This document shows, piece after piece, positions 13,309 through 20,994 of a stretch of 29,575 nt of DNA. The DNA is from Syntrophus sp964555065 (GTDB lineage: Bacteria > Desulfobacterota > Syntrophia > Syntrophales > Syntrophaceae). The stretch spans positions 1 to 29,575 of the forward strand of contig CAZKRB010000041.1 in the NCBI GenBank assembly GCA_964555065.1, written 5' to 3'. Every line of letters begins with the position of its first letter. Position 1 is the first letter of the stretch. A program made the position numbers and the translations under genes. A model generated the notes under the pieces. That model was given only the letters and a program-made list of their open reading frames with translations, made no database searches and was not told where the DNA came from.

Positions 13309-15297
13309 ATGAAAGATCCCTACCTGACCCCCTACCTTTCGATCATCCAGCGCCGGCTTGAAAAAGTCCGTCTTATGGAGCAGCGCCTTACCGACGGGCG
13401 TATGGAATTGGCGGATTTCGCCTCGGGGCACGAATATTTCGGCCTCCACCGCCAGGGAGCCGAGTGGGTGTTCCATGAGTGGGCCCCCAATGCCACGGCG
13501 ATCTCCCTCATCGGCGATTTCAACGGCTGGCAGGAAAGAAGGGAGTTCGCCCTCCAGAGGAAGGGGGAAAACGGGATTTGGGAACTGCGCCTCCCAGCCG
13601 AAATGCTGAAATCCGGCCAGCTGTACAAACTTCTGCTCCACTGGCCCGGCGGCAGCGGCGAACGGATTCCCGCCTATGCCCGACGGGCGGTCCAGGACCC
13701 GCAGACCCACCTGTTCGCCGCCCAGGTCTGGGAGCCGGAGCATTCATATGCCTGGCGGCATCCCTCTTTCCGCCGCTTACCGGAGGCCCCGCGGATCTAT
13801 GAAGCCCACGTCGGCATGGCGCAGGCGGAGGAAAAGGTGGGAACCTATGATGAATTCCGGGAAAAGATCCTGCCGCGGGTGGTCGATGGGGGGTACAACA
13901 CCCTCCAACTGATGGCCATTCAGGAACATCCCTATTACGGGTCCCTGGGATATCATGTGTCCAGCTTCTTTGCCGCGTCCTCCCGCTTCGGCACGCCGGA
14001 GGAGCTCAAGGCGCTGATCGATGCAGCCCACGAAGCGGGATTGGCGGTCATCATGGATCTCGTTCATTCCCATGCCGCCCGGAACGAGGAGGAAGGAATC
14101 AGCCGTTTCGACGGAACCCTCTTTCAGTATTTCCATGAAGGCCCCCGGGGGAATCACACCGCCTGGGATTCCCGCTGCTTTGACTACGGCAAGCCGGAGG
14201 TCCTGCATTTTCTCCTCTCGAACTGCCGTTTCTGGCTGGATGAGTACCGATTCGACGGGTTCCGCTTCGATGGCGTGACCAGCATGCTGTACCTGGATCA
14301 CGGGCTGGGGAAAGCCTTTACGGATTATGGGGATTATTTCGGAGATAATCTGGATGAAGACGCCCTGGTCTACCTTGCCCTGGCCAATCAAGTCATCCAT
14401 ACCCTGCGGCCGGATGCCATGACGGTTGCGGAGGATGTGAGTGGCATGCCGCGGCTGGCCGCGCCCCGCGAAGAGGACGGGTTCGGGTTCGATTATCGCC
14501 TCGCCATGGGCGTACCCGACTACTGGATCAAGCTGTTAAAGGAAACTCCCGATGAGAATTGGCCCCTGGGTCATCTCTACTACGAGCTCACCAATCGGCG
14601 GGCCGATGAAAAAACGATCGGCTACGCGGAATCTCATGACCAGGCCATCGTGGGGGATAAAACGATCATCTTCCGGCTCATCGACGCAGCCATGTACACC
14701 CGCATGAACATCTTCGAATCGGACATCCAGGTGGACCGAGGCATCGCTTTGCACAAATTGATCCGTCTGATTACTCTTGCCACGGCAGGAAACGGCTATT
14801 TGAATTTCATGGGCAACGAGTTCGGTCATCCGGAGTGGATCGACTTCCCCCGCGAGGGAAACAACTGGTCTTACCAATACGCCCGCCGCCAGTGGCCGCT
14901 CCGGGACGACCCCAACCTGCGATACCGTTTTCTGGCGGAATTCGACAAGGCCATGATGCGCCTGACGGCGGAATGCGGTCTGCTCGATGCCTCCGGACCT
15001 TACCGCATCCTGGAAAATCAGACCGATCTGCTGCTGGGCTTCCAGCGGGCCGGACTGGTCTTCCTTTTCTGCTTCCATCCCCATCTGTCGCTGACCAACT
15101 ACCCGGTCGACCTCGAACCCGGGGAATATCAACTGATCCTCGACAGCGACGCCGTGGAATTCGGCGGTCATGGACGCGTTCAACCCCGACAGGTTTATTT
15201 CACCCACCCCGAACCCGGACCGGATGGGAGAATACGGCACTGCGCCACCCTCTACCTGCCGACCCGATCGGCCCTGGTCCTGAAGCGCACCGGCTGA
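13309..15297 (+). CDS. 1,4-alpha-glucan branching enzyme (GH13)
   Basis: A 662-aa glycogen branching enzyme that forms alpha-1,6 branches on glucans. Residues ~50-135 are a CBM48 domain (FHEWAPNATAISLIGDFNGW). The GH13 barrel follows with MDLVHSHA, GFRFDGVTSM (nucleophile Asp321), VAEDVSG (acid/base Glu375) and ESHDQ (Asp444), then NFMGNEFGHPEW and a C-terminal beta domain. The MDLVHSHA and YLDHG features resemble the eukaryotic-type GH13_8 subgroup more than the E. coli type. No Shine-Dalgarno is visible before the ATG (CGCCCCTTT), which is unusual here. No other glycogen gene is adjacent. It meets a receiver gene tail-to-tail. Confidence 0.93.
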   Translation: MKDPYLTPYLSIIQRRLEKVRLMEQRLTDGRMELADFASGHEYFGLHRQGAEWVFHEWAPNATAISLIGDFNGWQERREFALQRKGENGIWELRLPAEMLKSGQLYKLLLHWPGGSGERIPAYARRAVQDPQTHLFAAQVWEPEHSYAWRHPSFRRLPEAPRIYEAHVGMAQAEEKVGTYDEFREKILPRVVDGGYNTLQLMAIQEHPYYGSLGYHVSSFFAASSRFGTPEELKALIDAAHEAGLAVIMDLVHSHAARNEEEGISRFDGTLFQYFHEGPRGNHTAWDSRCFDYGKPEVLHFLLSNCRFWLDEYRFDGFRFDGVTSMLYLDHGLGKAFTDYGDYFGDNLDEDALVYLALANQVIHTLRPDAMTVAEDVSGMPRLAAPREEDGFGFDYRLAMGVPDYWIKLLKETPDENWPLGHLYYELTNRRADEKTIGYAESHDQAIVGDKTIIFRLIDAAMYTRMNIFESDIQVDRGIALHKLIRLITLATAGNGYLNFMGNEFGHPEWIDFPREGNNWSYQYARRQWPLRDDPNLRYRFLAEFDKAMMRLTAECGLLDASGPYRILENQTDLLLGFQRAGLVFLFCFHPHLSLTNYPVDLEPGEYQLILDSDAVEFGGHGRVQPRQVYFTHPEPGPDGRIRHCATLYLPTRSALVLKRTG

Positions 15298-15301
15298 CCC
15301 T

Positions 15302-15715
15302 TCAGGGCGCGTCCAGAACCTGGCGAACCGCCTGGGACAGTTCATCGAGATGGAAAGGCTTCTGAATGAGCGCCCGGCAACCCTGTTTCATCATGTCTTC
15401 TACCTGCCCCTTCAGGCTGTAGCCGGTGGAAAGAATAACGCGGACCGATGGGTTCATTTCCTGCAGCAGACTGAAAACCTCCCCCCCATTCATATCCGGC
15501 ATGATCATATCCAGGATGACCAGATCAATCGTTCCGCCTTGGATGCGGTAGATCCGGAGCGCCTCCTGGCCGTTCCCGGCCGAAAGGATCGTATACCCCA
15601 GCAGCTCCAGAATTTCTCTCATCAATTCGAGATTGACCTCTTCATCATCGACCAGCAGGAGCGTTTCCTTCCCCCTCAACAAACCGCCACAACGTTCTTC
15701 CCCCTGATTGGTCAC
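15302..15715 (-). CDS. stand-alone response regulator receiver domain
   Basis: A 137-aa CheY-like protein with intact active site: Asp23-Asp24 in LVDDEE, phospho-Asp69 in LVILDMIMPDMNG, Thr97 in ILSTGYS and Lys119 in IQKPFHLDEL. The sequence and its N-terminal extension (GLLRGKETLLLVDDEE) resemble receivers at the C-terminus of hybrid histidine kinases, but here the GTG start has a GGAGGA site ten bases upstream, so it is a separate protein. No output domain and no kinase gene are nearby. Confidence 0.88.
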   Translation of the reverse strand: MTNQGEERCGGLLRGKETLLLVDDEEVNLELMREILELLGYTILSAGNGQEALRIYRIQGGTIDLVILDMIMPDMNGGEVFSLLQEMNPSVRVILSTGYSLKGQVEDMMKQGCRALIQKPFHLDELSQAVRQVLDAP

Positions 15716-15911
15716 TTCGATTCTTCCTCCAGGATTTTTGACGATTCAAGACAGAGGATGGTTAGGCGTACCTTCCCTGATTTTCTCCTCAACAATATGA
15801 ATTTATTTTACCGCCAGCGACGATACCCTACAAGAAATTTCACCTTGGAGTCAAGAAATGTTCAGGATAAGGATGAGACCATGGAATACAGCAAATGCTG
15901 TAGGAATAGGC

Positions 15912-15959
15912 AAAAAAATGGTGGATGGAAAAGGAGGGAGCCAAAAACCATCCACCATT
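15912..15959 (-). terminator. intrinsic terminator, minus strand
   Basis: Read on the minus strand, the perfect 12-bp stem (15959-15948 with 15928-15917) is followed by a run of seven T (15918-15912). It would stop transcripts coming from the 16377-16087 reading frame before they enter the receiver gene. Confidence 0.5.
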
Positions 15960-16086
15960 ACTTTCACTGAAAGGAATCGGCAACGCAGATCCTCTCTCAG
16001 ATCATGAGCAATGAGCAGTGGGTGGGAAAGGAGGGGAAAACAGCCACCCACCGCTCAAGGTGCACAACACAAGCTAAGAATAACTT

Positions 16087-16377
16087 TTACTCCGGGAGGA
16101 AGAATTCCAGCATTTCGTTTTTTGAATGCTCTTCCTTTTTTTCCATTCCGGAAGCTAGGGACTTCTGAAGCTCTTCCGGGAACGGATCCGCTTCCGAAAG
16201 AAAAAATTTACACTCGCTGAGGACATCGGATGATTCGACCTTGGAGGCCGGTTCATCTGCACATGCTCCCACGTAGGTTTCTGCTATATCCCCCTTGCAC
16301 ATGAGAAACAAACCATCAACCAACCGCCAGATCCATCCCGCTTCAACATTAGTAACCCATAAACGTCCAGACGTCAC
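16087..16377 (-). CDS. hypothetical small protein, 96 aa
   Basis: A GTG-started frame of 96 codons; an inner ATG at 16302 is the alternative start. The N-terminal third is Trp-rich (LWVTNVEAGWIWRL), the rest is acidic and helix-prone (VESSDVLSECKFFLSEADPF). I recognise no family. No good ribosome site is seen at either start. A minus-strand terminator lies downstream at 15912-15959, which supports a transcript in this direction. It conflicts with reading the same DNA as a plus-strand small RNA. Confidence 0.35.
   Translation of the reverse strand: MTSGRLWVTNVEAGWIWRLVDGLFLMCKGDIAETYVGACADEPASKVESSDVLSECKFFLSEADPFPEELQKSLASGMEKKEEHSKNEMLEFFLPE
16098..16142 (+). terminator. intrinsic terminator, plus strand
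   Basis: AGCATT (16109-16114) pairs with AATGCT (16125-16130); GGAAG (16098-16102) pairs with CTTCC (16131-16135) across a 6-base bulge; seven T follow (16136-16142). No plus-strand gene precedes it, hence the small-RNA idea. Confidence 0.4.
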
Positions 16378-16521
16378 TCAGATTCCGTTATCGCGACTTT
16401 TACTTGTAGCAAGACAAGAGCCAACCTGAAATCTTATTTTCATTCTTATCCAGCATCGAGACGACAAAGAAAATAGATAATAAAAATCAAATAGATAAAG
16501 AAGGACAACGGAGGTAAAACA

Positions 16522-16632
16522 ATGCGGCATGAGTCAGGGGAAAAAGGTAAAAAACCCCGGGAGCGAACGACTCAGGAAACAAGAGTGCGGAATCCGCCGA
16601 CGGGCAGACAACAAAAAGGGGAATATTCATAG
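16522..16632 (+). CDS. small basic ORF, 36 aa
   Basis: An ATG at 16522 preceded by GGAGG with a good seven-base spacing opens 36 codons ending at 16632. The product begins MRHESGEKGKKPRERTTQ and continues equally basic and polar, with no hydrophobic segment. I recognise no family. The ribosome site is the main support; no promoter is clear in the AT-rich DNA upstream (16378-16509). An inverted TGAGTC/GACTCA pair lies inside the frame, so it may instead be a structured element. Confidence 0.3.
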   Translation: MRHESGEKGKKPRERTTQETRVRNPPTGRQQKGEYS

Positions 16633-16641
16633 TTTCTGGAT

Positions 16642-16672
16642 GTTATCAACAGGTTGCGCCTGTTCGAATAAC
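16642..16672. repeat. inverted repeat downstream of the carboxypeptidase gene
   Basis: AACAGG (16648-16653) and CCTGTT (16659-16664) flank a 5-base loop, extended by GTTAT (16642-16646) and ATAAC (16668-16672). No T-run follows on either strand. It could stabilise the 3' end of the carboxypeptidase mRNA or bind a protein. Confidence 0.3.
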
Positions 16673-16740
16673 GCACGGACCGCGTTCGATTGTTGAACGG
16701 GCCGATAAGGAATTGCCTCTGAGCTTGATTCCCGGAAAAT

Positions 16741-17736
16741 TCAGGAGCTCGGGGGAAGGTCGCTTCCGCCTGCCTGAAGCATCTGGAACCCCATGTCCAG
16801 AAGTTTCCGGGATTCCCGCACCCGGATCTCTGGGTTTTTCGCTCCCAGGACAACGGCGATAAGGCGGGTGTTGCCACGGCGGGCCGTGGTAATGAGATTA
16901 TATCCCGAAGCCCGCACAAAGCCGCTTTTCAGGCCATCCACATCGGGATACTTCTTCAGGAGACCATTGCAGTTGTGTTGGGTAATATTCTTGTACCGGT
17001 AATACTGCATGGAATGAAGGGCGAGGGAGCCGGGAAAGCGGCGGAGATAGGCATCGGCCAGAATCATCATGTCCCGCGCCGTTGTATATTGCCCTTCCGC
17101 CGGCATACCATTGGGAGTCCGAAAGACACTGCTCGCCATCCCCAGTTCACCGGCTTTCCGGTTCATCCTTTCCACAAAGCGGTCCACATTCCCGGCCACA
17201 TGCTCCGCAACCGCCACGGATGCATCATTCGCCGAGATGACCGTCATTCCCTTGATAAGCGTTTCCAGCGGCACTCTTTCACCCGGTTCGACGTACATCC
17301 TGGTACCGCCCGCCTGCCGCGCAGCCTGACTGATCATCACCCGGTCGTCCCAGTGGACCCTTCCCTGCGCCATGGCCTCATAGGTGAGGAACAGGGAGAG
17401 GACCTTGGTCAGCGAAGCGGGTTGGATGGGTTTATCCGCATTCTGCTCATAGAGAACCCGGCGGTCATTCATGTTCATCAGGATGGCGGACTGAATCTCC
17501 GGCCCGACACTTCTCGGAGTTTTCCGGACCTTTTTAGCCTTCGGGGAAGCCTTGGCGGCAACCGCCTTTCCGGCGGCAGGGCGTTTGGCAACCGTCTTTT
17601 TGGCGATGGGGCGCTTGACAACCGCCGCCTTGACAGTCGGCTTTTTCTTCCTCTCCTCTTTCCGCGCTTCCAGGTCAGCAGGCTGGAGGAAAGCGATCAT
17701 CAGGAAAAGGGAAAATAAGAGGGTTATCTTTTTCAT
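16741..17736 (-). CDS. D-alanyl-D-alanine carboxypeptidase (peptidase S11) with Lys/Ala-rich linker
   Basis: A 331-aa secreted S11 peptidase that trims the terminal D-Ala of peptidoglycan stem peptides. MKKITLLFSLFLMIAFLQPA is a signal peptide. Residues ~25-75 are a Lys/Arg/Ala/Pro/Val-rich low-complexity linker (for example KKTVAKRPAAGKAVAAK). The catalytic domain shows SLTK (108-111), SAN (168-170) and KSG (270-272), the usual KTG motif in its Ser form. It stops after the catalytic domain, without the PBP5 C-terminal domain or amphipathic anchor. ATG 17736 is preferred over 17775 because AGGAG lies upstream and the signal peptide starts there. polA lies 66 bases upstream in the same direction. 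Confidence 0.9.
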   Translation of the reverse strand: MKKITLLFSLFLMIAFLQPADLEARKEERKKKPTVKAAVVKRPIAKKTVAKRPAAGKAVAAKASPKAKKVRKTPRSVGPEIQSAILMNMNDRRVLYEQNADKPIQPASLTKVLSLFLTYEAMAQGRVHWDDRVMISQAARQAGGTRMYVEPGERVPLETLIKGMTVISANDASVAVAEHVAGNVDRFVERMNRKAGELGMASSVFRTPNGMPAEGQYTTARDMMILADAYLRRFPGSLALHSMQYYRYKNITQHNCNGLLKKYPDVDGLKSGFVRASGYNLITTARRGNTRLIAVVLGAKNPEIRVRESRKLLDMGFQMLQAGGSDLPPSS

Positions 17737-17802
17737 TCCAAGGACTCTCCTGTTTGCAGTGTTTTCATTTTTCAACGGGATCGCTCCGGCGGACAGGAGG
17801 TT

Positions 17803-20517
17803 CTACCCGTGCGTTTCATCCCAGTTCTGACCGGCGGCAATTTCCACTTTGAGGGGGATCTTGAGTTGAACAACCCCTTCCATCTCCTGCCGGACCAGGT
17901 TCATGAGCGCTTCCTTCTCTTCCCGGGGCGCCTCGAACACCAGTTCATCATGAACCTGCATGGTCATTGCCGACTTCAGGCCTCGTTCCTTGAGGAGGGA
18001 GGCAATCCTCAGCATGGCCATCTTGATCAAATCCGCCGCTGTTCCCTGGATCGGGGCATTGATGGCCATCCGTTCGGCCAATTGGCGCACGGCTTGGTTG
18101 CCGCTGTTGATCTCAGGAAGATAGCGGCGCCGGGCAAGGAGGGTGGTGACGTATCCCCGCTCCCTGGCCTGGGAAAGAATGCCGTCGAGATAGGCTTTGA
18201 CTCCGCTGTACTTTTTGAAATAGCCGTCGATATACGCCTGGGCCTGTTTCTGGGGAATGCCCAGTTCCCGGGAAAGGCCGAAGGCGCTCATGCCGTAAAG
18301 CACCCCGAAGTTGATGACCTTCGCCTGGCGGCGCATTTCCGCGTTGATCATTTCCGGAAAGACGCCGAAGACATCGGCGGCGGTGCGGCTGTGGATATCT
18401 TCCCCAGCGTTGAAGGCGTCGATCAGGACCGGATCTTCGGAAAGGTGAGCCAGCACGCGCAGTTCGATCTGGGAATAATCGGCGGCAACAAGCAGCCACC
18501 CGGGCTGGGCGATAAAGGCCTGGCGGATTCGCTTCCCCTCCAGGGTGCGGATCGGAATGTTCTGGAGATTGGGGTTGCTGCTGGAGAGGCGTCCCGTTGC
18601 GGCCACCGTCTGGTTGTAGGAGGTATGAATCCGTCCGGTACGGGGATTGATCAGGGCCGGCAAGGCGTCGACATAGGTGGATTTCAGCTTGGCCATGCTC
18701 CGGTAGGCAAGAATCTCGGCCGGCAGCTCATGGGTCAGAGCCAGAACGCTCAGCACCTCCACGTCGGTGGAATAGCCCCCCTTGGTTTTTTTTCCCCTGG
18801 GCAGGTGAAGCTTGTCAAAAAGGATGGCCTGGAGCTGCTTGGGGGAAGAAATGTTGAACTGCTCCCCCGCCAGGTCGTAAATCTTCCCCTCCGAAAGGCT
18901 GAGGAGATGGTCCAGTTCCTGGGACATCTCCTGGAGCAGCTTCAGATCCAGGAGAACGCCCCGCTCTTCCATGGCCGCCAGGACCGCGACCAGCGGCATC
19001 TCCACCGAATCGAAGAGCGTTCGCAGCCCCGCCTCTTCCATCTTTTCACCCAGAACGGAAGCCAGCTCCCCGATGGCCTCCACCCGCCGGCAGGCAAAGT
19101 CCCTCAATCGCTCCGGCGGCAGCGAAGGGAGGGGCTGCGCCTGGGCGCCGTTGCCGCTCAGCTTCCGCAGCGGCTCAACCTGGCGGTGAAGATGGTCCTG
19201 CACCACTTCGGAAAGCTCGAGCCCCCGCCGGGCGGGATTGAGGATATAGGCCGCCACCATCGTATCCACGGCGGGGCCTGCCACCTCCAGACCGCACCGC
19301 GATAAAACAATGAGGACCGGTTTGAGATCGTGGCCGACAAGGGTGATGTTGGGATCCGCCAGGAAGGGAGAGAGGGCGGGAAGAAGGGACGCGGTGTTGA
19401 GGGGAACATAGCCCGCCTCTCCCGGGGCCGGCCCCAGGGCCAGTCCGACCGGTTCCGCCCGCATCGGTTCACTGCCGGAAAGAATCATCTCCAAGACCAG
19501 CCTGCCGCCCGCTTTCAAAGGAGAAAGGAATGCCGCCACCGATTCCGGCGTTTCGAGCAGCGGATAAGACGTCTCACCAAAGTTCTCCTCCGGGCTGAAT
19601 TCCCGGAGCAGCGAGGAAAATTCCAACTCCCGGAAGATCCGGGCCAGAGCCTCCCGATCCGGCTCCCGGAGGCGGGCCTCTTCCAGATCGAGGTCCAGGG
19701 GAACATCGGTGCGGATCCGGGCCAGGTCTCGGCTCAGCAGGGCCTGATCGCCATAGGTCCGGACGCTTTCCCGAAGTTTGGGATTCCGCAGACGCTCCGT
19801 ATTCCGGATGATTTCTTCGATACTGCCATGCTCCTCGATCAGCCGCTGAGCGCCCTTCGGACCGATTCCCGGAATGCCGGGAATATTGTCTGACTGATCC
19901 CCCATGAGCCCCAGGATATCCGGCACCTTCTCCGGGTCGACGCCGAACCGCGCTCTCACGGCTGCGACATCATAGGTCCGATCGGTCATCGTATCGATCA
20001 TGATGATCTCGGGCGTCATGAGCTGCATCATATCCTTGTCGCCCGAGACGATGACCACCTCCATCCCTTCCCCGGCATAGCGGCAGGCCAGGGTGCCGAT
20101 GAGGTCATCCGCTTCCGTTCCCTGCTGTTCCAGGATCGGAATGTTAAAACCGCGGATGATCTCCTTTATATAGGGGATCTGGGCGACCAGGGCATCGGGC
20201 GTCGCTTTCCGGGTCGCCTTATACTGCTCGTAGGCTTCATGCCGGAAAGTCGGCCCCTTGAGATCAAAGGTAATGACGAGATAGTCCGGCCGGCGCTCCC
20301 GGAGGAGTTTGAGCAGCATATTGGTGAATCCATAGACGGCGTTGGTGGGGAGCCCCCGGGAATTGGAGAGTTCCCGGATCGCGTAGAAGGCGCGGTAGAG
20401 ATAGTTGCTGCCATCGACCACGTAAAGGGTCTTCCGGTCGCTGTTTTCCCGATGATTGCTGACTGCCATGAACACCTGTGCGGTTCTGTCTTGCTGAATT
20501 TCGGCCCACCATACCAT
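17803..20517 (-). CDS. polA: DNA polymerase I, proofreading site degenerate
   Basis: A 904-aa family A polymerase for Okazaki fragment processing and repair. The N-terminal 5'-3' exonuclease has VVDGSNYLYRAFYAI, TEADDLIGTLA, VSGDKDMMQL and GDQSDNIPGIPGIGPKGA. The polymerase domain has motif A VAADYSQIELRVLAHLSED, motif B RRQAKVINFGVLYGMSAFG and motif C MQVHDELVFEA. The 3'-5' exonuclease region (roughly 315-490) keeps the fold (GHDLKPVLIVL, VDTMVAAYILNP) but lost the metal-binding acids: DTE reads EMI, the LKYD Asp reads Val, and the third-motif Asp is absent. The start is uncertain: ATG 20517 (GAGG four bases upstream) or ATG 20469, closer to the family N-terminus. dacA-like gene follows. Confidence 0.95.
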   Translation of the reverse strand: MVWWAEIQQDRTAQVFMAVSNHRENSDRKTLYVVDGSNYLYRAFYAIRELSNSRGLPTNAVYGFTNMLLKLLRERRPDYLVITFDLKGPTFRHEAYEQYKATRKATPDALVAQIPYIKEIIRGFNIPILEQQGTEADDLIGTLACRYAGEGMEVVIVSGDKDMMQLMTPEIIMIDTMTDRTYDVAAVRARFGVDPEKVPDILGLMGDQSDNIPGIPGIGPKGAQRLIEEHGSIEEIIRNTERLRNPKLRESVRTYGDQALLSRDLARIRTDVPLDLDLEEARLREPDREALARIFRELEFSSLLREFSPEENFGETSYPLLETPESVAAFLSPLKAGGRLVLEMILSGSEPMRAEPVGLALGPAPGEAGYVPLNTASLLPALSPFLADPNITLVGHDLKPVLIVLSRCGLEVAGPAVDTMVAAYILNPARRGLELSEVVQDHLHRQVEPLRKLSGNGAQAQPLPSLPPERLRDFACRRVEAIGELASVLGEKMEEAGLRTLFDSVEMPLVAVLAAMEERGVLLDLKLLQEMSQELDHLLSLSEGKIYDLAGEQFNISSPKQLQAILFDKLHLPRGKKTKGGYSTDVEVLSVLALTHELPAEILAYRSMAKLKSTYVDALPALINPRTGRIHTSYNQTVAATGRLSSSNPNLQNIPIRTLEGKRIRQAFIAQPGWLLVAADYSQIELRVLAHLSEDPVLIDAFNAGEDIHSRTAADVFGVFPEMINAEMRRQAKVINFGVLYGMSAFGLSRELGIPQKQAQAYIDGYFKKYSGVKAYLDGILSQARERGYVTTLLARRRYLPEINSGNQAVRQLAERMAINAPIQGTAADLIKMAMLRIASLLKERGLKSAMTMQVHDELVFEAPREEKEALMNLVRQEMEGVVQLKIPLKVEIAAGQNWDETHG

Positions 20518-20742
20518 GAGCCCTCATTTTAATCTACCCCGGGCCTTCATTTCCCAAAGGTCAAGTCACATAAGAACATGGTGCATTGAATTTACTGCAA
20601 AGAAACGCAGTGCACTTTATCGGGCAAGTGATCGATATTTATAATAAATTGAAAAATTTGGCGTGACCTTGTGCATTTCCCGAAACCCTGCCAAAGCGGA
20701 CCAATCAGCCCGGATCGCCCCCCTGCCTGCTGCCGGAACGCC
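20518..20742. other. intergenic region upstream of polA
   Basis: AT-rich DNA between the small beta-grasp-like gene and polA. On the minus strand TTGACC and TATAAA-like boxes occur but not at good spacing. ACTGC/GCAGT (around 20595-20612) forms a short inverted repeat. I cannot fix a promoter here. Confidence 0.3.
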
Positions 20743-20994
20743 TCATTTTCCCTTTTCTGCGTTTCCCTCAGCATGCTCCGGCTTTGGATGCTCTGATCCG
20801 ACTTCATCTCCCGGCAAGGCAACCCGGAGCTTCTGATCTTCGGAGAGGGCCCCGTCCAGGCCGACTTCATTCCCCCATGCGTCCCGGACGCACAGCTTTT
20901 CCAGTGCCTTCTCGAATCGTGCCGCCAGCAGGGCGTGGCGGACGGTCATCCCTTCGGTGACAAACACGGGCCGATCGTTGACATACACTCTCAT
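20743..20994 (-). CDS. small beta-grasp-like protein coupled to 5'-nucleotidase
   Basis: An 83-aa protein. MRVYVNDRPVFVTEGMTVRH, then ALL, DAWGNEVGLDGAL and LRVAL suggest a short beta-grasp fold like the N-termini of ferredoxin-type or ThiS/MoaD-type proteins, but there is no C-terminal GG and no cluster Cys pattern (one Cys only). The last ~20 residues are charged and probably disordered. Its ATG overlaps the TGA of the 5'-nucleotidase gene, so the two are translationally coupled and probably act together. Function unknown. Confidence 0.6.
   Translation of the reverse strand: MRVYVNDRPVFVTEGMTVRHALLAARFEKALEKLCVRDAWGNEVGLDGALSEDQKLRVALPGDEVGSEHPKPEHAEGNAEKGK

Larger units (their letters stand above)
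15847..16142 (+). ncRNA. candidate GGA-rich small RNA with two stem-loops (CsrB/RsmY-like?)
   Basis: The stretch has no plus-strand gene but carries about 15 GGA triplets where about four would be expected by chance. Two look-alike hairpins occur: a perfect 12-bp stem at 15917-15928/15948-15959 and a 13-bp stem with one mismatch at 16013-16025/16044-16056. Both loops are purine-rich with AAGGAGGG cores. A terminator hairpin with seven T residues closes it. GGA in loops is the hallmark of CsrA-sequestering RNAs. I see no convincing promoter, and a possible minus-strand gene overlaps the 3' end, so this is a hypothesis. 15716-15846 shows nothing I can support. Confidence 0.25.

Noticed and set aside
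17809..19305. 498-aa plus-strand open frame
   Set aside because: It is entirely antisense to polA; long shadow frames are expected in GC-biased coding DNA.
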